Below, piece after piece: positions 22,740 to 34,072 of a stretch of 64,000 nucleotides of DNA. Each line of letters begins with the position of its first letter. Positions within the stretch are counted from its first letter, which is position 1. The stretch is from Tetrastigma voinierianum. Lineage: Eukaryota > Streptophyta > Magnoliopsida > Vitales > Vitaceae. Location: positions 2,418,001 to 2,482,000 of the forward strand of contig JAEQBH010000193.1 of NCBI GenBank assembly GCA_016808115.1, in the 5' to 3' direction. A program made the translations under genes and the position numbers. The notes under the pieces were generated by a model. The model ran no database searches and was not told the DNA's origin. It saw only the letters and a list, made by a program, of their open reading frames with translations.

Positions 22740-23335
22740 TGGGGTAATAGTGACACCTAGACTTTTAATGCGGCCCGGTACGGGCATTAGCCATCTTTGG
22801 GCGGATGACGATAAGCCACGGGACTTTTATTACGGCGAGTTAGGCATTAGCCATCTTGAAATTTCGGATAAACGACGCCCGCTCGGACTTTTATTCTAGC
22901 TAGCTAGGCATTAGCCATCTTTGGGGATAGAGCGATACTTCCGGGACTTTTATTCGGCGATTAGGCATTAGCCGTATTGGGTCGGATAAGGGTAATAACC
23001 ATACTGGATTTTATTACGACTGGTTAGGCATTAGCCATGCGGTAGAATAGGGCAATAAACGCCGCAGAATTTTATTCACGGCGGTACAGGCATTAGCCAT
23101 GCTGAGCCCAGTAGGGCGATAAGCATACTCGGACTTTTATTCTAGCCGGTTGGGGAATTAAGCCATACTTGGGCCGCATAGAAACCGATGCGCCACTCGG
23201 ACTTGTGGCGGTTGGGCATTAGCCATCTTCAGGCGGATATCAGAGCGATAAGCCACCGGGACTTTTATTACGCGACTAGGCATTAATATCTTGGGCCGGA
23301 TAGGGCAATAGCGCCACCCGAACTTTTATATTAGA
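22740..23335. repeat. Tandem array, ~62-bp units, 3' region of Tat#1
   Basis: About nine units share GGCATTAGCCATC, then GGCGGATAGGGCGATAAGCC-like sequence, then GGACTTTTATT. The landmark GGCATTAGCC falls at 22783, 22842, 22907, 22964, 23027, 23089, ~23153, 23215 and 23276, a spacing of 57-65 bp. It lies between the pol end and the antisense ORF, the hypervariable region where Tat elements often hold tandem repeats. Confidence 0.85.
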
Positions 23336-23469
23336 TTATGAGATGAAGGTTCTGTTTAGAAAATAATCATCTTTTTATTGATAGTACCTTTTAAGGTGAA
23401 AAGCATTCCACATTCGGGGTACAGGTGTTCCATCTAGCTTGTCTAAAGCATATGAACCGAATTTACTAA

Positions 23470-24770
23470 TTCATGTTACAATGTAAGGCCCTTCCCAGTT
23501 GGCATGAAGCTTTCCTAACATTGGATCGACGGTATTTTCGAAGACTTTCCTTAAGACCAGGTTTCTTGGCTGAAATACTCAAGGCTTTATGCTCTTGTTG
23601 TATAAATTTTCCAGCCAGCGTTGGTAAGATGCTACCCGTATGGCTGCTGTTTCATGTAGTTCATCTGTCGTGTCTAATTCTTTGATTATTAATTCCGTAT
23701 TCGACTGTTCGGGCATATTCGCTCAGAGCGTAGGCATACCGATTTCCATAGGGATTACAGCTTCCATCCCATAGGTAAGTGCGAAGGGGGATATACCAGT
23801 TGGTCTTCCGACTATCATTCTATGAGCCTAAAGGACCCCGGGAAGTTCGTCTACCCATTTGCCTTTAGTTGCGTCTAGTCGTTTCTTTAAGGCCGTCAAT
23901 AAGGTTTGTTTGAGGCCTCTACTTGGTCGTTGCTTTGAGGGTACCGGGGGGTGGAGTATAAGTTCTTTATTTTCAATTCTTGACAGAAGTTTCTATAAAC
24001 CCGACTGTCAAATTTGGGCTTATTGTTCGATATGATTGTCCGAGGAATACTGAGCCGTGCTTGATATTTCTCCCAGGATGTGTGCCCTCTTGTCTTTGGT
24101 GATGTAAAAGCTTCAACCTTTTTATCCATTTTACAATGTCGATGGCTACTGGCAACAACATTTTTACGGCGGGATGGTGAGGGGCGCGACCTTACTATGT
24201 GATGCCCATTAGTATTAAGGGCGGGGCTTGAGATAGACCTTAGATCTTGAGCCGGCAATCTTAAGATGGGAGCTTGTCGTTGACAACGATCACATTTGCG
24301 TACGTAGCCGGTGGCATCAAACTTCATAGTTGGCCAATAATACCCTTGAGTATGGGCTCACATGTTGCGGGTTACTATTTGCCTAGATGATTGCCATATC
24401 CCTCGTGCCAGTTCAACCAACACATAATACTTTGTTGTTAGTTAAGCATTTCAAGTAGGGCTTGTTCGAGTTCGGCTTGAATAATTGCCCGTCAAGTCTG
24501 GCGGAAAACTGGTAGATTGAGACTTGGACCTTGTGGAGCATGTATGCCTCGTTAAGGAGTTCTCCCGTGTTGATATAATGGGTTATGGGGTCCATCCAGG
24601 AAAGGGTGGTTTCGCCCACCTGGTTTACCCAGATAGTGGCTATCGGGGAATCCAACTTGTAATATATAGGCATAAATATTGTTTCTGTTATAGGTAGAGA
24701 TACGGCTACAATAGCTAAGGTGTCAGCTTTTTCATTAGAGTCCTTGGGAACATGTTCGAGTTTCCACATA
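23470..24770 (-). pseudogene. Tat#1 integrase, broken
   Basis: Read from 24769 down. The N-terminal linker reads WKLEHVPKDSNEKADTLA and, later, PYLKCLT, the region joining RNase H to integrase. At 24300-24325 the zinc-binding CDRCQR motif is present. The first catalytic Asp should follow in a WG-D-IVGP block, but the frame reads GHHIVRSR, so it seems lost. The second block reads TIISNNKPKFDS, with Asn in place of Asp. The third is intact in QVEASNK (about 23900-23930). The rest to ~23470 matches the integrase C-terminal half. An active enzyme is not possible. Confidence 0.82.
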
Positions 24771-25203
24771 AAAAACCAGTCGGGCGTTGCTTAACTAGAG
24801 TCACATACTTCGCCATTCAGGGATCCCTGGATTCATATTCTGCGTTTACCTGCCCCACCACTAGCTGAGAGTCACTTTGAATCATAAGCTTATCGGTAGG
24901 TAACACGGTGCTAATTCAGTACTAACCGGGATGGCTAATATTACGATTCATTGTTTGAGGCGCGGCCTAATCAGGATAGCGCTCGATCCTTGTCCCCATG
25001 CGAGAGTTTTAGTTGTAGACGATGCCCCAGCCCTTGACTGGCCGAGAGCTTTGTCCTGGCGAGGGTCCACGATTTGAGCGCGAGAGGTTGTTTCCCTGCG
25101 GGAGAGATTCTGGCAGGAAGTCGACCGGGACCTACCCTTTCTTGATCTGGCACTTGGCTTATATGAATCACAAGTGTGCTTAGTTCCCGATTGCCCACCG
25201 GGG
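24771..25203 (-). pseudogene. Tat#1 second (archaeal-type) RNase H, broken
   Basis: Tat elements carry two RNase H domains; the second resembles archaeal RNase H. Here the minus strand at about 24840-24900 reads IQSDSQLVVGQVNAEYESRD, the family block that contains the active-site Asp. Surrounding sequence is frameshifted. Confidence 0.65.
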
Positions 25204-26450
25204 TCATTCTCGGATAAGTCGGGAGAAGCATTGTATAGTGCTTCGAATGGGAAGGTTGGCCAGTACCATAATGGGGTGTGCTTGAAAGTATGGACGAAGC
25301 TTCTTGGCTGCCATCCAGAGAGCTAAAGCGGCCTGCTTGAGGTGGGTGTATCTGGTTTCTGCGTCGGCTAAGGACTTTTTGACGAAGAACACTGGTCTTT
25401 GGCTCCTATTCTCACAATCTTTGAACAAGGCGACACTTACTGTGACATCTGAAACTGTTAAATATATAAAGAGCTTCTTATCGACTTCGGGGCTAACAAG
25501 TACAGGGGGTTCCGCCAAATAGCGTTTGATGGCTACCAAGGCTTGATCGCACTCTTCATTCCATCTGGCCCAGTTGACCCCCCTAAGGGTAGCAAATAAT
25601 GGTTTTAAGCGATTAGATGAGGCAGGAAATGAGGCAGCCCCAGGCGGTAACCAGGTCACTGTTGTTATACCTTTTTCTTGTAGGGAGGCCGGTACTAAGT
25701 TTGCAGGATAGTCTTAAGATTAATGCGGGGTTTGCTTCTATCCTCTTTATTACCATAAAGCCCAAGAAGCAGGCCGGCTGCGATGCAGAAGGCACACTTT
25801 AATGGGTTAAGTTTCATGCCGTATGCCTTGAGAAGGTCAAAGGCTTCTTGCAGGTGTGTAACGTGATTCGAGCGCTGCTTGGATTTCACCAACATGTCAT
25901 CAATATGTACCTCCATGGTTCTACCCAACAGCGGTTTGAACATTTTTGTCACTAGTCTCTGATACGTAGCCCCGACATTCTTTAACCCAAACGACATTAC
26001 ATTATAATAGAAGTGTCGGGTGTGGGGTGATGAAAGAACCGTTTTCTCAGCGTCGAGGGCGGTACATAAGGACTCGATGGTAACACGAGGAAGGCGTTCG
26101 GGAATGACAGCATCCATGCCCAGAATGACAAATTAAACAATCGGTCTATCACGGTGTGCGGGAAGCTATCCTTAGGAAAAGCGTCATTGAGATCAATATA
26201 GTCCATGCATACTCTCCACTTACCCCCTTTTTTTCGGTACCACCACCACGTTAGCCAACCATTTTGGGTATTTGACTTCCCTAATAAATCCTGCTTCTAG
26301 AAGGTTGTCTACCTCTACCTGAATGACCTGATGGCGATTCGAGTGAAAACGCCTAACACTTTGTCTGACTAGTCTGGCAGACGAGGCGACATTTAGTTTA
26401 TGGGAAGCATGCGTGGGACTCAAGCCGGTCATGTCTGAGTGGGTCTAGGA
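25204..26450 (-). pseudogene. Tat#1 reverse transcriptase and RNase H, broken
   Basis: Read from about 26430 down. Conserved RT blocks are LLEAGFIREVKYPKWLANVV (26270-26330), LNDAFPKDSFP (26160-26190), SFGLKNVGATYQRLVTKMF (25930-25990) and HIDD at about 25897-25908, where His replaces the usual Tyr or Phe of the YxDD motif. RNase H follows at 25204-25659 with PVLVSPEVDKKLFIYLTVS and the KKLRPYFQAHPIMV end block. The domain is split into several open pieces by stops and frameshifts, so it is not functional. Gene order and motif wording are clearly Tat lineage. Confidence 0.87.
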
Positions 26451-26718
26451 AAATATGTCAATATTATTGCAAAACCTGCCACAACTGTTCTTTTTCCTCC
26501 TCTGACAAGAGGAAGCTAACATACGTGTGCTTATCTAGTCTGCCCAAGAGTAATGATTCCTAGGGATCCATAGCTAATTGTTCCCTATCCTCTCTCACTG
26601 CCCAAGGGGCAAATTGTGATTGCTAATCTGGTGACTGTGGCTTAGTGGCCAGGTTGTTGGGGCTTGTACCTTTCTCACGATCCCATACATACAGTTGATA
26701 GCACTAGCAAGCTGCTAA

Positions 26719-27060
26719 CTAGCTGCTCAAGAGGTCAATCTGTCCGTTGCTAGTTAGGTAGCTAATTGTTTGATGGTAGGTTGAGGGTACTGCCTTCATA
26801 GCGTGCAGCCAGGCCTGACCAACAATAGCATTGTATGGCCCCAAGTCTTCGACCACCAAGAATAAGACTTGCTGAGTGAACTTCCCCGCCTTTACGGGGA
26901 GAGCAATATCACCCACGATTAGCGTAGTTGCTCCATTAAACCCGAACAAGATTATGCCGACCGAGTTGAGTTTGTCAAGCGACACTTGCATCTGTCTAAA
27001 GCCTAGAAGTTGCAACAAGTCGGCAGCAATGCCTAGGTCCACGAGCACTCTGTGTACATC
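26719..27060 (-). pseudogene. Tat#1 aspartic protease, active site altered
   Basis: The open stretch 27048-26719 covers the retropepsin fold: VDLGIAADLL at the N-terminus, GFNGATTLIVGDIALPV in the middle and AIVGQAWLHAMKAVPSTYHQ at the end. The family active site is Asp-Thr/Ser-Gly; here it is Asp-Leu-Gly, which would abolish normal catalysis. It lies between gag and RT as expected. The same blocks occur in Tat#2 at 37010-37295. Confidence 0.85.
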
Positions 27061-27399
27061 AAAATTTTTAATGCATAAAGTAAGAACAAGTGCATTGTGG
27101 TGTGGAGTGATAACCCTAGACGAGTAAATGGGAGGAAAGGATATGGAATTGATCAGCGCAGGCTGTATTGCTTCATGTTGACCGAGGTGCGGTGTGTTTA
27201 CAGGGGCTGTATAGTACGCCCAGCATCACTGCCGGCGGAATGGTATTGGTGATCGGTTGGGCCTCCCGATATGTAGTTGATGGTAGGTCGGGGCTCGGTG
27301 GGCTACGAGCGGTACATTATTCTCTCGGTTATCGGTGCGACCCATCGGATGGCGAATCTCGAAGATATTGTTTGAGGTGGCCAGCTCGGATTAGTTTTT

Positions 27400-28935
27400 C
27401 CACTAGGAATTTGAGAGTTCAACATCTGTTAGTCTCATGCTCGTGGTCCACAGTGATCGCACCTCGAGAGATCGTCGCGTGCTCGGGATCGGTCGGGTGG
27501 TGGGCGAAACCCAAGTCAGGTGGTTATGGATAAGGGAAGTGCGTTGTAGGGGATGTTCAGTGGAGTAAATTGGGGAGGTTCCTTCTTCCTTTTTGGTTGT
27601 TCCTGGGAACATTTCGGGTCCTTAGTCTGGTTCCCCTTTTGCTCCGGCTACCCTTTCTTGGCCGACTTGGTGTTTTGGGCGGTAATCATCACTGTTTGGG
27701 AGGCTGCTCGAATATTGTCTTCCAGCGTAGAGTACCTATCTGCCCGTTTATACAGTTCTTCCATTGTTAAAGGCGGGTCTAGTGATAGAGACTTGAAGAA
27801 AGGGGTAGTTGGTCCAAAGCTTCGTCGAAAGTTCTGAAGGACCGCGTCCATGTTGTATGCGTCAATTTGTTGGGCCGGCTGTCAAATCTCAGAAGTGAAG
27901 TCGAGATGGGCCCATCCTCGGCTTAGGATGGTTTGTAGTGGCCAGAATAAACACCCTTTTACGGGCCAGAGCATAAGTGCGGGAGACGAGAGCAGCCCTG
28001 GCTTGTCAAGCGGTCCCATGGATCTCTCGGGAGTTTATGGAACGACTTGAGGCGGTCCTTTTAGGATGGCCAGGAATACCTTGCACAGAAGACGATCATT
28101 CCCTGCGCTGAGAATCATCACTTGGTTGAAGTGCATCATATGGTTGTATGGGTCAGAGGAGCCATCATACATGGCGAGTGGTGGTATGGTAAAGCCATGG
28201 GGTGGCTCATAACTCAGGATATGCTGCCCTAATGGGGACAACAACATGTTCTCAAGTCCCTGGACAGCGGTAGGCACGGGCATAAATGGGACGGGTGCCA
28301 TTCCAAAGGTTGGATATCTAAAGGGGAGTGGTGGTGCCACGCCTCTTAATACGTGGTATGTGTTCGGGCGCGTTCGGGTCACGGCCATCTTTCTGCATTT
28401 AAATTATCTCCGTGCAGAGCGGTCATGCCGTGTGGATGGCTGCGGCTGTCAGCGGGGCCTCTTTCTCGACTTGGCCTCCACATTATTCTTTGGGGGTAAA
28501 GCATTTAGAAGTAGGGAGCTGTCGGAAGATAACTTCGTCTGACTGCGGCGTTCTTTACGTCTTCCCCGGCCAGAGACCTTGGAGACTCATTGTCTTTGTT
28601 TATTTGACCGAGGTCTTGGGTGGCTACTCCACAGCCACATTCTTGGCCCATTCATCCCTTAAGCGAGTCCGCAGGTGGTTATTTTCCTACTATAGATGAT
28701 TAGCACGGCTGCCGGTTTGGTCATGCATGCGGCTGTTCCGCTCTGCTTCGCCTCCATATCTGGCGCCCGGCGAAGGCGGTCTTTGAGGCGGTCGATTCTG
28801 CGGTGGTCGTGTTGATGGGATGGGCCATGCAGCCTACCGGGCTGATCGGTAACTACCAAAGCTTCAAGGGATAAGCGATCACTTGAAAGCGGATGCAACC
28901 AAGCCCTTGTGAATCGCTGATGAGCTTTTTTGCTT
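27400..28935 (-). pseudogene. Tat#1 gag, broken
   Basis: Gag would form the particle. It runs from just after the primer site down to 27400. Tat gag blocks: PLAMYDGSSDPYNHMMHFNQ (28115-28180), then a C-R-A-F-like block and LKG (28050-28090), then FFKSLSLDPPLTMEELYKRA (27740-27800) followed by the STLEDNIRAASQTV stretch, and RLTDVELSN near 27405. The N-terminal part (28400-28935) is poorly preserved. Several stops break it. Confidence 0.8.
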
Positions 28936-28937
28936 GG

Positions 28938-28960
28938 TCGTTCCCATAGACGGTGCCAAT
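28938..28960 (-). other. Primer-binding site of Tat#1
   Basis: The minus strand reads TTGGCACCGTCTATGGGAAC, two changes from the TTGGCGCCGTCTGTGGGAAC wording common at the primer site of Tat/Ogre elements. It begins right after the LTR end at 28961. Confidence 0.85.
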
Positions 28961-29561
28961 TGTAGTCTCCTAAATTTTCTGAATCACTGGATCGTCGGAG
29001 CATCAACTAGCTAGCATGTACCTACAAAATAAATAAGAGAACGACGGTGGTTCGCCCATCGCCTCTCCTATGCCAAAGTAAGATCTAAAATCTAGAAAGA
29101 GTGAAATCAATCCGTATATTCAGTCAAGAATCTCTTACCTTTTTCGGTGTCACCCCCTCCCTCTTTATGGAGGAGGGCTGTTATCAGCTTTACATGGGAA
29201 GTGGGCGATTCCCTTCCGAAACGGAAAGGGAAGGGGGCGCTTTGTTTCCCGTTATGACATGTTCTTCCCTTTATATATCCAAACTACCCTTGTGGCACTG
29301 CGTTTGGCTAGCCATGAAGGTTATGTGTGACACGTGGGTGGTTGTTGTTTAAGCTAAGGGAGAGTCGGCCGATTTGCCTTCTTAAAGAAATTAGGCGGCA
29401 GAAGGGATTGCGTTTAGGCATTACATCTTTCGCCCGGCTGAGGAAGTATATTTGGACCTGTCTTATCAAATTAAGGTGATTGGGTCTGGAGATTGGGCCC
29501 CTACTGGTTTCAGTTTTGGGCCTATAGGCTGATTAGGCCATTAAACTATAGGATGGAATTT
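28961..29561 (-). repeat. 5' LTR of Tat#1 (~0.6 kb)
   Basis: On the minus strand it ends ...AGGAGACTACA at 28961, next to the primer site. A TATATAAAGGG promoter box lies at about 29268-29278 (minus). The other boundary is not certain because the 3' LTR is outside the window; it is placed before the TGTTGGG at 29562, which looks like the end of another LTR. Confidence 0.65.
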
Positions 29562-31698
29562 TGTTGGGATCTGGGCCCCAGCTTGTGGTACCCTTATGGC
29601 TGGCTCAATCCCATATGACTTCTCGAATTACGTTTTCAAGATCAAATCTCAAAAATTACAAGTCTAAGAATTTCTAAAAATTTAAACACCCTGGCTGCAT
29701 GCTAGAACACAAAAAAAAGCAGTTCTAGGTTCAACAGATTAAAAAAAATTTAAAGCATGATCTAATCAACCTAGGGCCTCAAATCACACCTTATATGCGT
29801 CTTAATGATATTCTCATGGTCAAATCATGAGAAAATCAGCAACCCATTAATCAAACCAAAAAAAACCCACAACATGTGCACATTCAACCAAATTCGTTAA
29901 TCATAGAGCAAAATTTCGATTTTTGTGTTCAAATCTCATTTAAACCAATTTCCATAAACTTTGATTATCAATAAACCATTTAATATCCATATCATGCAAG
30001 AAAAAAATACAAAAAATAAATACATAAATAATATTACAATAAAAAATGAATTTTTGAAGATTGAAAAACCTAGGGTGCCGAACTCAACATACCTCATATT
30101 GAAATCTGACTTTGTTGATCTCAAGTTGGATCTGATACAACTGTTAGGGTCTCGATCTACATCTCATGCTCGAAAACTTACCTGACAAAAGAAATAAATA
30201 AATTAAAGTGGCAAAACCCACTAGTGATTATCTTAGGTCGAAACAAGCAGGATCAACCTTGGCTGCGTAGAAGGTAGAAAAGGCCATGCCTTTTGTCATG
30301 TGGCCTTGTTTGTGTGAGGTGATCTCGCTTTCGATGTGGAGACGAGAAAAAAGCAACTACGAATCAGGTCGCCTCAGCTTGATTATCCATGACAAGGTGA
30401 AAAGGAAACCCAGAATGAGCTGAATCAGGGTTGGTTCTAGCCAAAACCTAGATTCAAAGAGAAAGGAAGACTAGAGAGCAAGAGCCAAGAAAGAAATGAT
30501 TTCTCTTTATTCTTTCTATAAAGTGATGGCTACTATGAGCTAGGGTTCTGATATTCAAGCTTGAATATCAGCCCTTGCACCAAAAAAGACCTAAAGGCCC
30601 CTCATTAAAGAGGGTGGATGACCATGTGCATCTTATGCACATTAGGGCTTGCTCCTCATGGGCTTTTAGCCCATTTGCGAGCCCAATGACCCTTAGACCC
30701 ATCCTTTTGACTCTAGAATTCATCTAATCCCGAGATGGTCCAATTATAAGCACTCTCCTTCATTTTCGATCCCATCCAAAATACTTTCCTTCATCGATCC
30801 AATATAAGACCATATTACTCCTTTTACACTTCTTCAAAGTGTGTGACCTATTAGTTTCTAGTTATGTTTGCCACTTGATTCAACTCTTGAATCCAAGAAA
30901 GCCATGACCAGTATCTAACAAATCTAACAAAATATCATGAACCCCAATTGACCGGAGATTCAATGGTTTGACTACTAATATTTCCATATATAATTTCCAT
31001 GTAATTCATCATTTCACCATACTATACCCCACTCCTTTTAGAGCATATACTATGTGTAGCTCCTACTAGATTGACTACATCACACCTAGCCTAAGTGATA
31101 TTAGTTCTTGTCCTTGAGACTCATTACTCATTAATCATGCCACTAAAGACACTCTTCATGACATTTCCACTATGGCTAGAGATTCCTGAGTAATGATCCC
31201 AACAAAAGGCCATGTGTATACCCTCCTTCCATCACGAGTGGTGAATCCTCTATTGGTTACTAAATTACCTTCGAATACCTCAAGATGTAGCTAATCATCA
31301 CCCTATGATCAACCTCTAAGAGGCAACAAGGAATGAAGTCAAAGCACAGAATCAGTATCCAAGCTATCCTTGAGCACCTGGAGTCTAAGGATACTTGCAC
31401 TATTGCTATGTTGAGAGTATCATCTATGTTTGAATAGATAATCCATATGATTGTCTCAAAGAAGGTCTTCGATGTACTTGGCTATTCTTAGCAAGCATCC
31501 ACATATTAACTCTAATCACCATCATGATTACAGTTTATAAGATCTACTCCTTGATTCAATCAAGAAGCATAACATGTGCTAGTCTATTTGGATTAATAAT
31601 GTCCAGTCTTATTGATTCTATGACTAGGAATAATTTAGATATTACACATGATAGGAATCTCATTATCATTATATAATCATGATTTCCTTCATGCTATG

Positions 31699-31890
31699 TG
31701 TAGAAACAAAGAGGGGAAGAGTTGGAGGAATGAATTCCTTGTATTTTCCATTGATTCATCATACATATATATACAAGAAGGTTGGGCTATACATTAGGTA
31801 AGATGATCTACTTTACCTAAATGGCTACAACCAATATTTTAATGTATGATACATACTATAACCAATATGTTAATGTATGGTGTACTCATA
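31699..31890 (-). repeat. 3' LTR of the copia element
   Basis: Starts TGTAGAAACAAAGAGGGGAA (plus order) and ends about ...GGTGTACTCATA. The purine run next to it on the minus strand (CCAGGGGGAGGCG, 31890-31903) is the polypurine tract. Similar to 36640-36846, with fewer copies of a ~30-bp ACCAATATGTTAA-type repeat. Confidence 0.85.
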
Positions 31891-31903
31891 ACGCCTCCCC
31901 CTG

Positions 31904-32022
31904 GATTTAGACATAGATGTTAATCATGCTTTGCGACTTATTCCCATAGGTAACTAACCCTGTCTCCACTTAGAGCCTTTGTGAAGATATCGCCTAATTA
32001 TTCTCTAGTCTTATGATTCACG
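31904..32022 (-). pseudogene. Copia RNase H C-terminal end (fragment)
   Basis: The minus strand reads TREQLGDIFTKALS-like sequence with one stop, the block that ends copia pol (EQLADIFTKAL). It continues from 33332 across the inserted solo LTR. Confidence 0.75.
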
Positions 32023-33331
32023 TGCGGTAGGGTGGTTCGAAATCAACAAAATTTATACCTATTTCCTCCTATTTTCGTAGCATGCCTACTGCAGTATAGT
32101 GGCTCTAGGGTCGAATACAAGGATGGGTTTTCTTTGCACAAATGACTTGTAGTTAAGTCCAAAATGGTGAATTTGTTTTGGATTTTAAGGTTTGGTAAAA
32201 ACAGGGGGTTTGATGGTTGAGCTTGGAAATAAAATGAAGTAAAAGTATAAAAGAAATCTCCTTGGCGTGGGCTACTAGTTACGAGGTTCTAATGGTAGCG
32301 AGGGTTCTCGGGCCAGCACCTTTAGCGTTGGGGAGGATGACCTATAGTCATCACCCAAACCGGATCTTCATTTAGCTATAAAACCTAACCCTTAATAACT
32401 TATCCTTTGAAAAATGGTATTCGTGAGCACCAAGTGAAATTCTAAGAGCAGTGGAAAACAGAATCTCCTTGACTCACCTTCAATGACTTAATAGATGATA
32501 ACTAATGGCTCAGTGAATCTAGCAATAAAGCCTCTTTGAACCCTAAAAGATTATCAAATACGGATCATTCAAGGTGCATCGAAGGGATTTAAACCTAGAG
32601 TTAGAAGGAAACACAAAAATGATAATGAATACCTACATTAAGAACATGAGAACCCTCAGTTTACCATATCTCCTTTCCCCAGTGACCTTCCTCTTCAAGG
32701 AGAAAGAGATTCTAGCCACTCATCCTCATAGGCTATTTGGCTAGTGAGAAAGTGAGAGAAAAGGAAAGAAAATAAGAGAAAATGAAAAAGAGCGGGAACT
32801 GCTGAAAGCTTCCCGCCCAGCTTTATTAATGATCCAGCAAAAAAGTCTCTCAAAAGTCCCTCCATAATGTCTTGTTTGGGGGCTTTTATATCCAAATCCC
32901 AATACAAATTACCAAAATAACAAAACAAACACTATTACAAAAAAAAGTCAAAAAGGCAAAATCTGCAGGACAAGTGAACAGTGGCAGAAAACTTATGCAG
33001 GGCAAGCAATTTTCGCAGGGGTGCGAAATTTTGCAACCCGTGCGAAATTGCATGGGCTGCTTGCTTCTTCTACACAGCTTCCATTATGCTGCTCTTTTCT
33101 TTTGGCTTGGTGCTCTGCATTGCAACTAGATTCTTCATGCCTTGACTTGAATCCCTATCCATGGTATAAATAGCCTACAAAAACAACAAAACTTGCCACA
33201 AAATTTGATTAGTAGTCTTGCTAGGTCCTTAACATGACAATTAGGTAAATTAGGGCGATTACTACACAAAAAGTGCTCAAAACTTGTATTAATAAGGGTG
33301 TAAAATAGCACTATTTGGGTAGTAATCATCT
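32023..33331 (-). repeat. Solo LTR D of the gag-only family, inserted in the copia element
   Basis: 1309 bp, similar to LTR A and C along its length (TGCGGTAGGG start, GTGGCTCTAGGGTCGAA landmark, a TATA box on the minus strand near 32884). It is flanked by TCACG (32018-32022) and TCACA (33332-33336), a target duplication with one change. Removing it rejoins the copia reading from a YVKT-like stretch to QLGDIFTKAL. Confidence 0.85.
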
Positions 33332-33336
33332 TCACA

Positions 33337-34072
33337 TATCATGTAGAAATCAAACCGAGTTGTATTTTCTCATGAACGAAATGGCAATCTATCTTTATAT
33401 GTTTAGTTTGTTCATAGCAAACATGATTAGAGGCAATATGAAAGGCAACCTGATTATCACACCAGAGCTTTGCTAGAACTAAGGTTTTAATACCGACTTC
33501 TGCCAAAAGTTGATGGAGCCACATAATCTCGCATGCAAACTATTCCATTGCTCTATACTCAGATTTCGAGAGACAACCCTATGTTTCTTACTCTTCCATG
33601 AAACTAGATTCTCTCCAACAAACGCACAGTAACCTGAAGTAGACCTTCTGTCTTCCTCATATTTTACCCAATTTGGGTCCATGAAACACTTAAGTCTATT
33701 CTGCCCATGATGATTGTATAAAATACCAAATCTCGAGGGGCTCTTTTTAATTAAAAAATAGAATATGTTCTCATTGCCCTATGTCAGCCCCATTAGAACA
33801 TGTCCACCCATTATTATTACCACCTTACCTTTGTATTAGCTTAACCATAAAGTATCTGCAAATCAAGGCGTGTTACTATAAGGTAGTTCAACTTCCCAAT
33901 CAGCCTTTTATATCTCTCAGGGTCTTCAAATAATTCGCCTTCTCTAGTAAGATGTGGGCTTTGTGCCATAGGGGACTAGCATGACTTTGCTGCTAATTTT
34001 CCTATTTCAGACAATAGATCCAGCACATATTTCCTTTGAGATAAGAAGATTCTGCTTTTGCTCCTCACAATA
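33337..34072 (-). pseudogene. Copia RT C-terminal end and RNase H, broken
   Basis: From 34060 the minus strand reads FLSQRKYVLDLLSEIGKLAA, the RT tail, then a degenerate RL-GKLNYL block, then DRRSTSGYCAFVGENLVSWK (33600-33650) and AKLWCDNQVAFHIASN with TKHIKIDCHFVHEKI (33380-33470), the copia RNase H. The RT core with its YVDD site is absent, removed by a deletion whose junction lies near 34072. Frameshifts also occur. Confidence 0.87.

Larger units (their letters stand above)
13170..29561 (-). mobile_element. Tat-lineage Ty3/gypsy retrotransposon (Tat#1), interrupted, 3' end outside window
   Basis: Reading the minus strand from 29561 down: 5' LTR, primer site, gag, protease, RT/RNase H, a second RNase H, integrase, tandem array, then an ORF in the opposite (plus) direction. 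Dual RNase H, the primer type, the late tandem array and the antisense ORF are all traits of the Tat (Ogre/Retand) lineage. The element is split by the gag-only element at 14358-21864 and meets Athila#1 at 13169/13170. Its 3' LTR is not in the window. Confidence 0.85.

Noticed and set aside
22740..23335. CRISPR-like regular repeat array
   Set aside because: Units are contiguous and diverged with no unique spacers, in a plant retroelement 3' region; it is an ordinary tandem repeat.
27168..28699. Several long plus-strand open frames of 66-121 codons
   Set aside because: They lie opposite to recognisable Tat#1 gag on the minus strand and have no conserved blocks of their own; they are mirror frames in GC-richer sequence.
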